Shown piece by piece: positions 37,813 to 50,100 of a stretch of DNA of 64,000 nucleotides (position 1 is the stretch's first letter; each line of letters begins with the position of its first letter). A model generated the notes under the pieces. That model saw only the letters and a program-made list of their open reading frames with translations, did not search any database and was not told the origin of the DNA. The translations under genes and the position numbers were made by a program. The stretch covers positions 21,664,160 through 21,728,159 of the forward strand of contig NC_134999.1 in the NCBI RefSeq assembly GCF_051020985.1, read 5' to 3'. Origin of the DNA: Nomia melanderi (Eukaryota; Arthropoda; Insecta; Hymenoptera; Halictidae).

Positions 37813-39237
37813 TTACGTAGACGGAATCGGACCGTCACGATCGTCCCATAGCAGTTGCACTTTCGATTTGTTCCGTTCGTCTTGTTCGTTGAGCAAGGAA
37901 GTATCGAGGTTTGTTCGATACGGGTGTTCGGCTTTCTTGCCTCTCGAAATGAAATACGGCTGTTCGAGCACATCCAGTATGACCAAGCGTTGATTTCTTC
38001 GTTCGAGCGTTCGACTCTTCTCTCGTCTCGCGGAAGCCTCGTTCGCGGTACTGGAATCGCGTTTCGTTTGCGCTCGAGTCATCTTGCCCGTGAAAACACG
38101 ATTCGGCTCGTTCGATCTCATTGGTCGCGTGTACGAGGGATAGGAGAGGAAATTTGTCTCCTTTCTCGAATAGTGGTAGTTTGTATGGATACGGTCAGCT
38201 CGTGCCGCGTCGGTCGCACCATTCTTTAACCGACGAATCCGTTTGCCTCGCGAGAGGACAAAGGGATCGATAGACTGCAAGCGAAGCGGCAACTTGCCCC
38301 TGCCGTAATCGTTTGAAATTTCGATCCAACCCGGTTCCTCGACGTACATCGGATTCTCCATCTTCCATCCTTGCTTTCGGTAATAAGCACATTTTTCGGC
38401 GTTGTACGATGCGCGCTGATCTCTCTTTCCGAACGGCTCCTCTACATTCACGGAAACGATTATAGTCGGATTGATAGCCTGGCATCGGGGATGGCTCGAT
38501 TTCGATGTCGAACCCAGCGGTTTCGAGTCCTGCCACGATCCTCTCGCATTTTGCCTCGAACGTCTGCGTCGTAAAGATTTCTCGGGAGATTCTTGTCAGA
38601 AATTCCATCGATGCGCTGGCATGCATACGCGCACCGTGCACCGGTAATAATTACCTGGCCGTAGTGAAAAACGGTAACGCGAATCGTGCGACCGAAGTTT
38701 GCGGTCCAACGGAATCGGTCTCATCCGAATGGATCTTGTCACGCGGCACTTGCTTTCCTGTGTCCCGTCTCGCAGATGGCTCGTCACGGACGCCAGGGAG
38801 CTGCAAGCACGGACCAAACATTTGTCATTCGGCAGTAACAACGAGATGTCAACTGTATTGCGCACAGTTTTGACGAATAAATAAATCAGTGTAAATCAAC
38901 ATGTATACATAGATTGAAAGAAGACAAGTAATCCTACAGAATTCGGTGAACAATGACTATTACGTTGTCATGGGAAAGAAATGGCAAATAAATGGCGAAA
39001 ACGAAAACGCGGCAAAGGCTTCTTCTTTCGATTAGCGAGCAAATCTTTCGTCGAGTCACGCCCCGTCGCTGTATTTTTTAATATTTCTACGTTCGAATAC
39101 AGTATGTCGTACTACAGCACTCCGTAAAATCTCCAGTTCTCTAATGGTGGAGGAATTGATACGATAACACGTACCATACCGATCGCACCGTACGTCGCCG
39201 ATGATAAAAGAGCTGCGACGGCAAGTAATCGCTTCAT
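37813..39237 (-). CDS. NTL: natalisin-type neuropeptide precursor
   Basis: Arthropod natalisins are FxxxR-amide peptides related to tachykinins, reported to regulate mating and fecundity. Three coding exons: 39237-39175, 38800-38655 and 38299-37813, with phases 0 then 2 matching, 231 residues. The ATG sits two bases after an acceptor (GAGTTTTTAG^GC) and opens a signal peptide (MKRLLAVAALLSSATYGAIG). Peptide cores: PFFTTAR-GK, DPFVLSR-GKR and QPYFISR-GKK; the first two fit FxxxR-amide, and the third has Tyr at the Phe position. The first is created only by splicing: exon 2 ends in AG, exon 3 begins GGGCAAG, completing Arg-Gly-Lys. Without splicing, exon 2 hits TAA right after the Arg. LPLRLQSIDPFVLSRGKR resembles Drosophila natalisin in motif layout. 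Exon 3 also has basic spacers. The third acceptor lacks a strong pyrimidine tract; an extra exon cannot be excluded. Confidence 0.82.
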
Positions 39238-40389
39238 GCCTAAAAACTCGGAAAAGTATGCATCCGATGAGAAACAATCTCCTCGTGTCTGCAAAACGAT
39301 TCTCAAGTTACATTAAACACGTTGTTCGACCGCCTTAAAATGGATTCCGATCAAGTGGATTTCCAAGTGATTCGGTGTCGTCCTGTTCGCGACACGGTAC
39401 CTGTTGCGGCGGTCTTCTCCCTACACTCGCATCCACATCCCATCGACGTTCACATTTACATACAGATCCGAATACACATCCACACCCGCGTCCACATCCA
39501 CGCGTGTACAAGTAGGTGCGCGCACATACACACACCTGTTGTTCGCGAGCAGTTCGCGGTGCGACTTTCGGATAAGAAATGAATACAGCGAGATCGTTCC
39601 TTCGGTATTTATGGTGTTCCTCGGTGTATCCAACAAGTGACCTCGTCGCGGTCGAAAGATTAGGAGGATTGCACCGGGAATTCGCAATACCGCCGGTATA
39701 GCCCACCTCAATCTATCTGGCCATTCAGCGCAAACACGCGGGCCGCTTTTCGTTTTTCACATGCCTTTACTTGCGCGAGGAAAGAAGAAAAGTTCACGCC
39801 ATAAGGGAAATACTTTCCTCGGCGTTGTCAACGACTTTTCTCACAAATAACATATCCCCTGACGTCTTGTTTCCTTTCCTAATGTATATAACAACGCTTG
39901 AAATATTCGGTGAAACGAGAGTGTGATTCGAACGAGCGGACAGCTAAAGTTTTCCATGCAACGAGACGCGTTGTCGTAAGAACGTAACGAACCACGAATG
40001 AATGCTTTGTCGCGTTTAATGGGATCGTGTCTTGGAAAATCTAGGCAAACAAGAGCCGGCCAACCACGTAAAACGGCATGCGATGTCTTTCGTTCGACTG
40101 AAGCTTTTCCGTCGCCAGACGGCGACAAAATAGGCTGCGCTCTTTCTACGAATCATAAAAGAGAGCTTACATACTTGCTGCACTTATGAGTACAAAAGCC
40201 TTTTTCTTTTTCATTTCTTGTCTCTTACACACTTGCATACATACGTACACACATACTACAATACATACTTCTTATGTCGTTAGTCTCTAAGAAATGCCTA
40301 CGCCTACCCTGCAGGGTATTCACGTTTTCTTACAGAATGCAACTTGGTTTGTTCTTTGGAGAAGAAACTTCGGGAAAGAATCGCAAAAA
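39238..40389. other. region between natalisin and COMMD4
   Basis: Holds the natalisin acceptor just upstream of its ATG, so a noncoding exon should lie further up; a donor-like CAACAG^GTACCG on the minus strand near 39402 is one candidate. CA-rich repeats occur at 39420-39530. The right end is the promoter and 5'UTR side of COMMD4. No further coding gene is supported. Confidence 0.4.
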
Positions 40390-42157
40390 ATGGTAGGGCA
40401 ATTTACTCTTCCCTTCTTCGCTAAAAGACACGTATTTATTCTTTCTCTTTGTTAGAAATTTCGATTCCTAGGCGACGGAGATTGTCCTGATTGGCTACTG
40501 GCAGAAATCAACACTTTGTCACGTATGGTATGAGTTCTCGATTATTCCTCGTTATTTTCCGCCGAATATGGCTGAATTTTAAGCTTTCGTTAATTTTCTC
40601 ATGTTTTTCACACAGACGTCTATCAAAATCAAGATATTGGGTCAGGCAGTCGCAAAGTACCTTGCAGAAGGCGAACTGGACGTAAGTACAGAAAATGAGA
40701 CACAGTGAAATGATCGTTTTCCGATACTTGATTCGATAAAGGCCTTCCGAATGTTCGTTGCGAGTATTACTTGCAATCGATCGTTTGTCGGTAAATCGAG
40801 TGTATACGCACCGAAGCCATTGATTTCGTATCACGATTACATTACAGTTTTGTTTATTTCATTTCGCCGTGTAAACGCGAATACGTGTATCTTCGTTTTA
40901 TCACGAAGGTACGCTAGATTTTCCCGGTGTTCCTTCTGTTTTGATGCGAAAAAGAACAATTCGATTCTCGAAATACTTCGTGTAAGGGCGACACGTCTCC
41001 GCGAAAGCTCTTGACGACACCTAATGTAATATATTAAAGCGAAGCTTTGGAGAAATTTACTCGATGCGGCAGATACGCGAAGAGGTGCACGTGAGAAGTA
41101 AGTAGGTATGTCCAACGTATGGTGTAAAAACCATGGTTTCTTTCTTTCAGGAAGAGAAGATTAAAAAGGTCACTCAAGATGCCAAAGTTGGTAAGTGCGG
41201 TTGAATTTGTTATCCCAACGTCCTATTACACAGTCTCGTACTTGGACATTTATTGTTAATCTTTATTGTTAAAAATTCATATATAACGTATTATTTGCAC
41301 ATACCTACATATATGATCTTTTATCCGTATTCTCTCTTTTCTCTTCGCTCCATGCCACGAAGAACTGAGCGACGCGAAAGCTATGATAGCCGCTCTCGAA
41401 TTGATATTCGTATCGTCCGCGCGGTACGGAGTCTCAGCCGCCGATTTGAGTAGCGAATTGCAACAACTTGGCTTACCTCGGGAACACAGTGCCGCAATTG
41501 CCAGACTGCACACAGATAACAGCCCCCGAATCACAGATGCCCTTTCATCGCAGTCTTTGAGAGGTTAGTCTCACTTTATCTTCGGTTTAAGATCTCGGTA
41601 TTCACTCTGAACTTTACGTTGTCGTAGAATGAACATTTCACTCGTACAGTTATCAATCTCATGTTTATTCGTTCCGTTCTCGTATAATATTCGAAACTCT
41701 TACTCTTCCGTATTCCCCGGATAATTCAGATTCGTTCCGATACGATGAATGCATTGAATTCGTTTAATTCGCATTTCCACGTATCGACCGACGTTCGAGA
41801 AGAAAAATATATATAGTACCGAATGTAAATTCGTTGTTCCGCAAGCCCGGTTTTCCTCCACATCACTTTTCAATAAAATGTATCGTTTCCGCAGTTAGTC
41901 AATTGTCATCGATCCAAGTGTTGCCTTGCGCTAATTCCTCACCGTTCTCCACGCTGTCGTTCAAGCTGAACAAGTTAGGAGGCACCGGAGAGAATTCTAT
42001 CGTTAATATCTCACAAGAGGACGTACATATTTTACTCACCGGTAAGAGCATGAAACGCATCGCGCGACTATTCTACAATCGGATAATTAATCGTGTAAAC
42101 TGTTGCTTTTTCTCCCAAGAATTACGGAGGGCAAAATCGTTAATGGAGAACCTTTGA
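40390..42157 (+). CDS. COMMD4: COMM domain-containing protein 4
   Basis: Subunit of the Commander/CCC complex in endosomal cargo recycling and NF-kB control. Seven coding exons: 40390-40392, 40456-40527, 40616-40681, 41151-41190, 41363-41563, 41895-42041 and 42120-42157, 188 residues, close to human COMMD4. The N-terminus KFRFLGDGDCPDWLLAEI matches the family's CGDxDCPDW-type start. The helical N-domain carries LSSELQQLGLPREH (nearly identical to vertebrate COMMD4). The COMM domain lies in the last two exons (LSFKLNKL, then ELRRAKSLMENL at the end). The first coding exon holds only the ATG (AAAAAATG^GTAGGG), joined after a 63-nt intron. AATAAA at 42398-42403 is a good poly(A) signal. The start of exon 5 (CACGAAG^AACTGAG) is the least certain junction. 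Confidence 0.92.
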
Positions 42158-42397
42158 GTGCCATATGTCCAGAAATCTGCCATATATTAAATTTTGCTCC
42201 AATCGGACTAATGCGTTGTACCGATTATAACGATGATGATAATGAAGATAATGTACCGTAGCATACCTTCGCCCAAAAATGACGGAGCTCGTTGTACCCT
42301 TATTTCGTATCTGATTTTAGTTGGCTGATAATTCATCGAAAATTAAGAGCCACAGCATAAAATAAAAATGTGCCGATTATGTAAATTACAAAGGTGA

Positions 42398-42403
42398 AAT
42401 AAA
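42398..42403 (+). terminator. poly(A) signal of COMMD4
   Basis: AATAAA 240 bases after the COMMD4 stop codon, with another AATAAA at 42361. It is the likely 3' processing signal. Confidence 0.6.
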
Positions 42404-42509
42404 GTTCTGAAAAAGGAGGTGGTTTTTACAAGAAACGTAAACTTTGTTTATGGTATAATGTATATTTATTATATTATCATTTTTTCATGTAGCATAACAT
42501 TGTTATTTC

Positions 42510-42698
42510 TATAATAATAGTAATAATAATGGTATTAGTAGTAATAATAGTAATAACAATACTTATTATAATAATGTGGTAATAATAAAAATAATAATAA
42601 TAATAATGATAGTAGTAGTAGTAGCAGTAATAGTAATAGTAGTAATAGTGATACTAATACTAATAATAATGACAACAATAATAATAAGAATAATGATG

Positions 42699-42737
<39 letters not shown>

Positions 42738-42846
42738 TGAATACGAATATGAGTAATAATGGTAATAGTAATAATAATAATAATGGTAATAACAACAGTA
42801 ATGATAATAGTACTTGATAGTAATACTAATAGAGATAGTAATAGCA
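42510..42846. repeat. degenerate TAA/TAG trinucleotide array
   Basis: About 330 bases of TAA, TAG and TGA-type triplets. The minus-strand frames give poly-Leu or poly-Ile strings that are artefacts of the repeat. Confidence 0.9.
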
Positions 42847-43551
42847 ATCAATAGGTAATTAAGGATAATAATAAATCATAATGATAGCACCATGAACACT
42901 CCACAGTAAGTTTGTTAATTCGTTACTCGATAAACGCGACGCACAGATGCGTTTCAAGGAGTGAGAACCGCGACATGTACACAGGTGTGCTGTACTTGGT
43001 ATGAAGGACTGCAAACGCTTTGTATTTTAGTTGCGATATTATCTCACAATCAAATAAAGATGCGTATATGAATGACTAGATGTGTTTAAATTAGGAAACA
43101 AGATTTTCTGACTAGAACACCGTTGCGCATCCAACATTTCACAAGGGGTAAACATACTTTTGTTTAGATTACTTAGTTATGCGCTTTAGTTTCGAGGCGA
43201 TTCTTAATCCGAGGAGAAAGAATTATTTAGTCGTTGATCGATATTCTATATGTAACTAGAAAAATGCTGCACAAGTATTGCGATCACGCGAACAGAATGT
43301 TTACCCCATTGAAATCTGAACATTCGAATGCGGGAATGATTCGAAAGATCGGCGAGGATTGTTGAAATAGCTTCACCTGCGATTGGTAAGTTATCGTACA
43401 GATGAGGAACCGCATCACCGTTCTCACGCCTGATAAGCACCGCGAATTTTAGGGGTTCGTAAAGTGTTGAGGTTTACACTTTATCATCTTTTTAGCGTTC
43501 TTTCATTTTTGCGCAATTAAGTCTCCTTCTATTTTCTTTATTCTTATTTCA

Positions 43552-43608
43552 TATTTCTTATCTCTTATCTCTTATCTCTTATCTGTTATCTGTTATCTCT
43601 TTCACCTG
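43552..43608. repeat. TCTTA/TCTGT repeat
   Basis: Tandem 7-nt units of the kind CTCTTAT changing to CTGTTAT. Confidence 0.75.
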
Positions 43609-43733
43609 TTTCTTTGACAATGAGTGCTTAGTGTTTCCTCGTCGTGACTGTGTTGGTGCATTGACGCGCGCCTACCCGCTCGTCTATGCATTTTTGTCAG
43701 TTTGTTCGTGTGAGTGTTTATTTTTGTCTCTTT

Positions 43734-43800
43734 TATTGTTCTGTTCTGCTCTGTTCTGTTCTGTTTTGTTCTGTTTTGTTCTGTTCTGTTCCGTTCTGTG
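43734..43800. repeat. TTCTG pentamer repeat
   Basis: About twelve TTCTG units with TTTTG variants. Confidence 0.85.
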
Positions 43801-44212
43801 TGTATGTTTACTATACGGATATACGCATATTCTCATTTCCCTCTCATCGTCGTACGTACGTTTATCTAAACTGTTTAGTGAAAGCTCGTTTTTAATATTT
43901 ATACTTTTCCTTTTTCCATTCTCCTCATTTTAAATTCGTCCCTCTTTACTTTTTTACGTAAACTAATAGGCGTGTATCTCCACTCGTCTGTGTTCTTTCC
44001 ATCAATCGTGTATAGTTTCATTTCATTTATTAGTTTCTTTATTTCTGTTAAATTCAATTTCATAATTTTAACATCCTACCTAAATAGCTGGTCTTTATTA
44101 CTCGTTAATAAATAATACATAAATACATAGGTACATGCTTCATCGTCATCATACATTTACGCTTCTAACTTTGCTTCCTCGAGTAAAGATATACTTCACG
44201 ATCAGCGACAGA

Positions 44213-44520
44213 TAATGACGACAATGATAATGATAATTGTGACGGTAGCGACGAAAATGACAACAACAATATAACACCGCTAGTAGTAGTTACGGTGGAT
44301 GATAATAATGGTAATAAAGCCAACAGCAATAATGGTTTCGTCGTAAACGTTTACGTTGAGGACTGATACATGATAATAATAACAATCAGAAGGAAAAGAA
44401 ACAAGTGGTGATATATAACAGTGACGATGATGATGATGACGACGACGATGATGATGATGACGGTGATTGTCGTAATAATAGTAATAGTAATAGTAATAAC
44501 AATAATAAAGAATGATAGCG
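44213..44520. repeat. degenerate GAT/AAT trinucleotide array
   Basis: Mixed GAT, GAC and AAT triplets, densest at 44420-44465 and 44470-44510. Confidence 0.8.
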
Positions 44521-45327
44521 ATTAATCAATAGTATCGACAGCAACGATGATAAAATTGTTCATTGTCAGGTATCACATAATTATCATGACGACGGTTCGA
44601 GGATATTAATAGTGATTAGAATATCAATAACAACAATATAATGTAGATGAGATTCTCGTTTCTATGGCTGACAATTCGACTTGCTTGCAATTATTTTCAT
44701 TCTAATCTTATCGCAGTTTCCATCGATCCTTTATCGACGATTTTTCCTACTCGGATACTTGGAATATTCCGAAAGTGGAATAGTAAACTGTATATGTATG
44801 TATATATGTAAAACAATCGAGCACGTAAATAGTGTATTTTACAGAAAAGATTTGTTATTGCCGTTTCGTTACTATTACACACTTACTTGCGTACTCTTCA
44901 AACTGATCTTTCATAGTTAATCGACTGGTAATGATCAGAGTCGTTAGTTTATCAGACGCAAGGTATATTTCACCCGACATTCTATATACGTGTCTCCTCT
45001 TTGTACATGATGCGCCGTACGTCTATTGGAATTGGAAAACAACGAGGAACGTACTTTGTTACCTTCGACGCGGCGTTCACCGCATTTCTAGACATATGCT
45101 TAATCGTGTACGTGGAAATTAGGCTTTGTTTCAATTTGGATGTTTTCACTTGAAATACGTGCAAAATTGTTCCAGTGTATCCGCGATATTCCGGTTTATC
45201 GAATCTTTCTCGCGAAATGGGATCGTAATCATCATCCTCGATACTTTCATCACCAACATCACCAGCATCGTGAAAGTATGCAACTATGTTGTCATCATCA
45301 GAATCATCATTATCAAGTTCACCGTGT

Positions 45328-45329
45328 AA

Positions 45330-45406
<77 letters not shown>

Positions 45407-45470
45407 ATAGTAATAGTAATGGTAATAGTAATGATAATAGTAATGGTAATAGTTGTGGTAATAGTAATAG
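45328..45470. repeat. long TAG trinucleotide microsatellite
   Basis: About 26 perfect TAG copies (45328-45405) followed by AAT-interrupted copies to about 45470. Poly-Val, poly-Ser and poly-Thr frames across it are repeat artefacts. Confidence 0.92.
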
Positions 45471-47184
45471 TAGTAGCAGTTGTCGTCGTTGTCGTCACCA
45501 TCTTGATTCTCGTCGTTATTAATATCGTCATCACCGTTCGAACAATATCTTCGCGCAATTGTTCCTTGCTAGACACTGGACTTTTACGTGTTCCATCTTT
45601 ACTTGAAGTTTCCGCGCAACAAAGAAACACGCGATTAACCAGGGAAATTAGCATGACTTTCAATTTGTTTTCGTATCGTGGCTGAACACCGACGTTTCTC
45701 CCTTCGTAGAATAGACTAGAAACTCTGACGCGATAAAAGCAGTGAATCGAGTATTTTTAATGTTGCTCTCCAAGTCTCGGAACTACCCAAGTTCCGAGGC
45801 TTGTTTCGACAGCAGGCATACATACATACACTCGCACACATATATTTGTATTCGTTCGGTGAACAAATAAATCTTACATAATTCTCACGATCGGCAACCC
45901 CGTCGGGTGGTACCGTAATTATAGTTGAACTCTACTTTCAACGTAGTGCGCATTTGAAATTGAAACTCTTCTCATCCCCAGTACTTTGGATTTCGTTTCC
46001 TGTAAATGAATCATGTTTCCTTTCTAAAAAATATCTACAAACGGATCAATGATGACAGGGCGGAGGATAGAGGCGGAACAATCAGCTCTTTAACGCGCCG
46101 TCCTGCAGTCGGACGAACCTGGACTTTGTCCATTGGATGGATATTGTCGGTGGCTCACACTTTTCTCGATACAGTACTTTTCTCGCTGTAACAAAGGTAG
46201 CAAAGGCTTTTGGTAAATTCCACTTTTCACCGTTCGTCTGTCAGTGGTGGGTAGTACATCATTGTCCGCGATCATTGTTCGCTTCTTGGTCAGAATCGAT
46301 AAAACGCTTCTCCGAGATTCAACCGCGAGTCAACCTACCGTATCGTCTCGTTTCGAACAATTCGAAATTATTCACAATACCCTTCCCCTCCGACCTTGTT
46401 GGCTCTCTACCTTCCCCTGTTCCTCTTTTCCTTCGCTTTTCCTTTCACTCTCCTCTCACTCGTTACTCGGCCGCGGTCATTAAACCTCATCGATTTGTCG
46501 TTCCGTTCTTGTCCGGGTCGATAATTGTAAATCGTTTGTCGAAAAATTTCGTGTCATTCACGATGCAGAGGAGAGGCTTTGAATTAACGTTATTCAACTG
46601 TAGAATGCATCTAAAATACAATAGACTACATCTTGTCTTTCTTGCTGTTCTTGCTTCATTTCAAACACACACGCACACGTGCGTTTCGTGTTCTCATCGA
46701 TAGACCGAAGACATAGAGATGAACGGAACATTGAAAATGAAATGCTTCAAAGGATCATGCTCGAAGCGATAAGTACCGGAAAATCTCCTTGATCGTTTCG
46801 ATCGTTTATCAAGGAGAAGAGTAATACGGGGAAAAACGAGAAAAGATTCGATCGAATCAACATACTGGCCAAAATAAGGCGTAGAGGTATCGGTTCTGAC
46901 ACTTTTCTTGTCCAGAATAAACCTCGGAAGCTGAATCGCGAATTGACTACGAAACGAAATTGAGCCGAGTTCTCAGGGTAGCCTCTCCTCAACGATGTCC
47001 ACAGGTCGAGAGAAGTCGTTGGCTAACGGAATCGATAGGGACGGTAAGTGGTAATAACGAGGGTGGTATCGAGTTTGCCTGATCTCTATTTGCAAGGAAC
47101 CGAGTCCAGAAACTAAACTATGGTGATGCATATTCTGGACACCGCTCAGAACTCAACTATTACGGCTGAGCAGGCTGCCAATCC

Positions 47185-50100
47185 CTAGAATTCGAGTCTG
47201 TAGGCACTGCAACTAGTCTCGTGGTCCTGAAGATTGATCGTACATCGGGATGCCGAGGGCGAGAGATCAATGTGATTTGCGTCGAGAGCCTCCTCGTTGT
47301 CGGCCACCCAACAGCCCAGTGTATCCGTGTCGTAGGTCGGTATTATGGTCACCTCTGTCAAAGAACAATCTTGTAAGAATAACGTCATAACTTATAGAAT
47401 GTATAAAATGTTGCATGTTATTAAAGAATAACGAGTGAAAAGTCACTATGGCTAGAAATACAGTTGTAAATGTATATGTAGGTGTGGGGTAGGTGTAGGC
47501 GTTGGTGTAGGCGTGGGTGTAGGTGCGAGTGTAGGCGTGAATGTAAGTAGGTGTGGGGGAAAAGTCTCCGAAAGCACGGAGAAAATCAATCCGAGGAGAA
47601 AACCCACCGAGATCTTTGTCTTCCCAAGTCTTCTTGGCCTCCAGTAACGCGTCGTAGACTTCCCTGCTTGGTTCTGTGCCACTGAACACGTAATACCTCG
47701 CGCGTACTCTCTTAAAGAAGTCCAGCGACGTGTAATAGGAATTCCCGTGATGGGGCACGTACGTCAGATCCACGTATACAGGTTGAATCTTGTTCTTCGA
47801 GTCTTTGATCTTCTTCTCGTTCTTGCCGGGACTCTCCGAGCGTTTCTTATTCTTCAAGTTCTCGGACAAGACCTTCCTCGCTTGTTTCTTCTCCTTGCGC
47901 GGTGTACTCGGAGCACCCTTGTTCGAGAGCTCATTGCTGACCGGAACCAGCGCGGGAGAGGGCAGCCTGAGCGGTTCACCCCATTCGTTGATGGTATCGA
48001 ACTGTTGTCTCGCGTCCGCGACCATCTCGGCTGTGTTTCCGGACTGGATCGCTGGACTCTTCAAGTTGAACTTGCGCGGTGGTTTCGGCGACGGAAGGCC
48101 GAGAGGGGTTCCCCAACCGTCCAGGGGATCTTTCTTCGAATCGGCCGGTTCCCTCCCATCCTCGGCCCCTTCGACCATCCTCGTCCCGTCCGACGCATCG
48201 CCGCGAACGCTGCCGTTCGTGTATCTCGCCGATATTCCTCTGGCGAGCGAGTCGAGCGGCTCTTTCATCTCCTTGGATTCCATCAGAGCCTTCTCGAAAT
48301 CGAGATCGGCCTCGTCCACGTATTTCTTCGCGTCCGGTTTCTCCTCGTAACCGCCGGCGTATTCTTTCTCGACGGTAAACACTTTCGACGCGGAATCGCT
48401 GCTCGGTATCGGAATCGGGCCGCTGCTCTTGCGCCCGCTGTCGACCAAGTCCTCTTGGAATGTTTTCATGGCACTGATTTGCGAGGGGACGGCCGGCAGT
48501 TCACCGTAAAAGCTACCGCTCATGGCAGCCTCGGAGAATCCTACCGACGAACCGTGTTTGCCGACGCGTTCGCTCGGCTCTGGTGCAGATCTCAATCGAC
48601 CGCTCGCATGGGAGAACGTCCACTGTTCGTCGTCGCCATCACCGGAGCCACTTTGCTTCTCGTGGCCGAGTTTGCTCGCCTCCTTCGATTCGGAACCTTC
48701 GACTTGGCTCTCCGAGTCGGACAATTTTAGACCGCCGATGATGCTGCTGATCGCTGACTCCGCCGCATCCTTGCTAGGCAAATATTCGTCCACTTTAACG
48801 TCGACCTTCTCCGCCAAAACGATAGTTTCACCTCTCTCGTTTGTCGTTTCTGTGACTTCTCTGGTAGTGGTCACGATCTCGCCGTCATCCGAGACCGTTT
48901 TCGTCGTCGTAATGATCGTCCTTACAACCTCGCCCGATCGGAAACCTTCCGGTGTCGCAGTCAACGATCTGCCCTCCGCCTTCTTACTGTCTGGCGTAGA
49001 TCGGCCAGAGACGAGCGACTGAACGGCCGCGGCACCGGCACCGCTAAAGCCCGTCGCGACGTCTCGTGCCAGAGGAGATGCCGGTTGTCTTTCCTTCTGC
49101 GCTCCCTTTTCTGCCTCTTTCTCTGCTGCCGTTCGTTCTACTTTTTCCTGTCCGCCCGCTTTCTCTCCTTGTTCCTCTGCTTCCCCTCCTTTCTTGTGTT
49201 CCATTCGTTTCTCCTCTTCTCGCTTAGAATCGGCCGCTTGTTTCGTATCGGACATGCCCTCGTCCGCTGTCAAGTAATCGTCCGATTTAATACTGGTCAC
49301 TGTCGTTTCCTCGGTTAATTCGGCATCCTCTTTAGAACTGTCGCTGCGTTCCGCTGTTTCGGCCGAACTTTTACCTTTCGAACTTTTCTCGATAGACGAC
49401 GAATCGCCGATCGTCACGGTTGGTTCTTCGGTAACGACGATCGTTTTCGTCTTGGTGGTTATCGTTTCGACGATCTCCGGTACTCCGCCTTCACTTACAA
49501 TTCTCTTTACTCTTTCCAAATCTTTCGCATCTTTAATATCGTCTTCGGAAACAATGATTTCCCGCTTAATCACCTTCGTGATATATACTGGCTCGCTCTG
49601 TTCGATTATTTCCTTTTTCACAATTTTCTCGATCGTTTCAGATTCTCCGTCTGTGGTCGTCTCGCGTTGCCCGATCACTTCCGTGATCACTCGAGGTTCT
49701 TGTTGCTCCACCACTTGGTGTTTCACAATTTTCTTGATCACTATAACCTGATCGTCGAACTGATCGCCGGCAGATTGTTCGTCTCTGCTCGTTTCGGTGG
49801 TAACAGTAGTCGTAATCTTTTTCTCGGATTCGTGCCCTTGCAAAGGACTCGACCCGTCTTCCTTCTTCTCCAATTTCTCCGGTTTGTCCAATTCGCCTGG
49901 AGCTGGCTGAGAGACGTCCAGTCCTTCAATTTTGCTTTCCTTTAACACGCCAACTGTCTCAGCCGCGTGAGTCGCACCGTCCAGACTCGATCCGGACCCC
50001 TTGTCCGGTGAAGCACCCGAATCGGATGGTTTGCTTCCCAGAGATTTCTCTTCGACCCTTTCGACGGTGGAAGCCGTAGGCTCCGAAACTGAATCCGGTG

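Larger units (their letters stand above)
42158..47184. other. microsatellite-rich interval between COMMD4 and futsch
   Basis: Apart from the COMMD4 3'UTR on the left and the futsch 3'UTR on the right, this 5-kb stretch shows only simple repeats and short frames. The three largest trinucleotide arrays in the window lie here. No gene is supported. Confidence 0.5.

Noticed and set aside
38195..38641. Alternative minus-strand frame of 148 residues in the natalisin intron
   Set aside because: It is out of frame with PFVLSRGKR and lacks processing sites, whereas the 38655/38299 junction gives a perfect peptide and phase.
42535..42851. Poly-Leu and poly-Ile minus-strand ORFs
   Set aside because: Direct translation of a trinucleotide microsatellite.
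45140..45685. Poly-Val/poly-Ser plus-strand and poly-Thr minus-strand ORFs
   Set aside because: Translation of the TAG microsatellite; flanks have no coding features.
47267..47354. Read-through end of the giant minus ORF past 47608
   Set aside because: The stop at 47267 lies in the wrong frame of the last exon; splicing at 47608/47354 restores the conserved MAP1 C-terminus.
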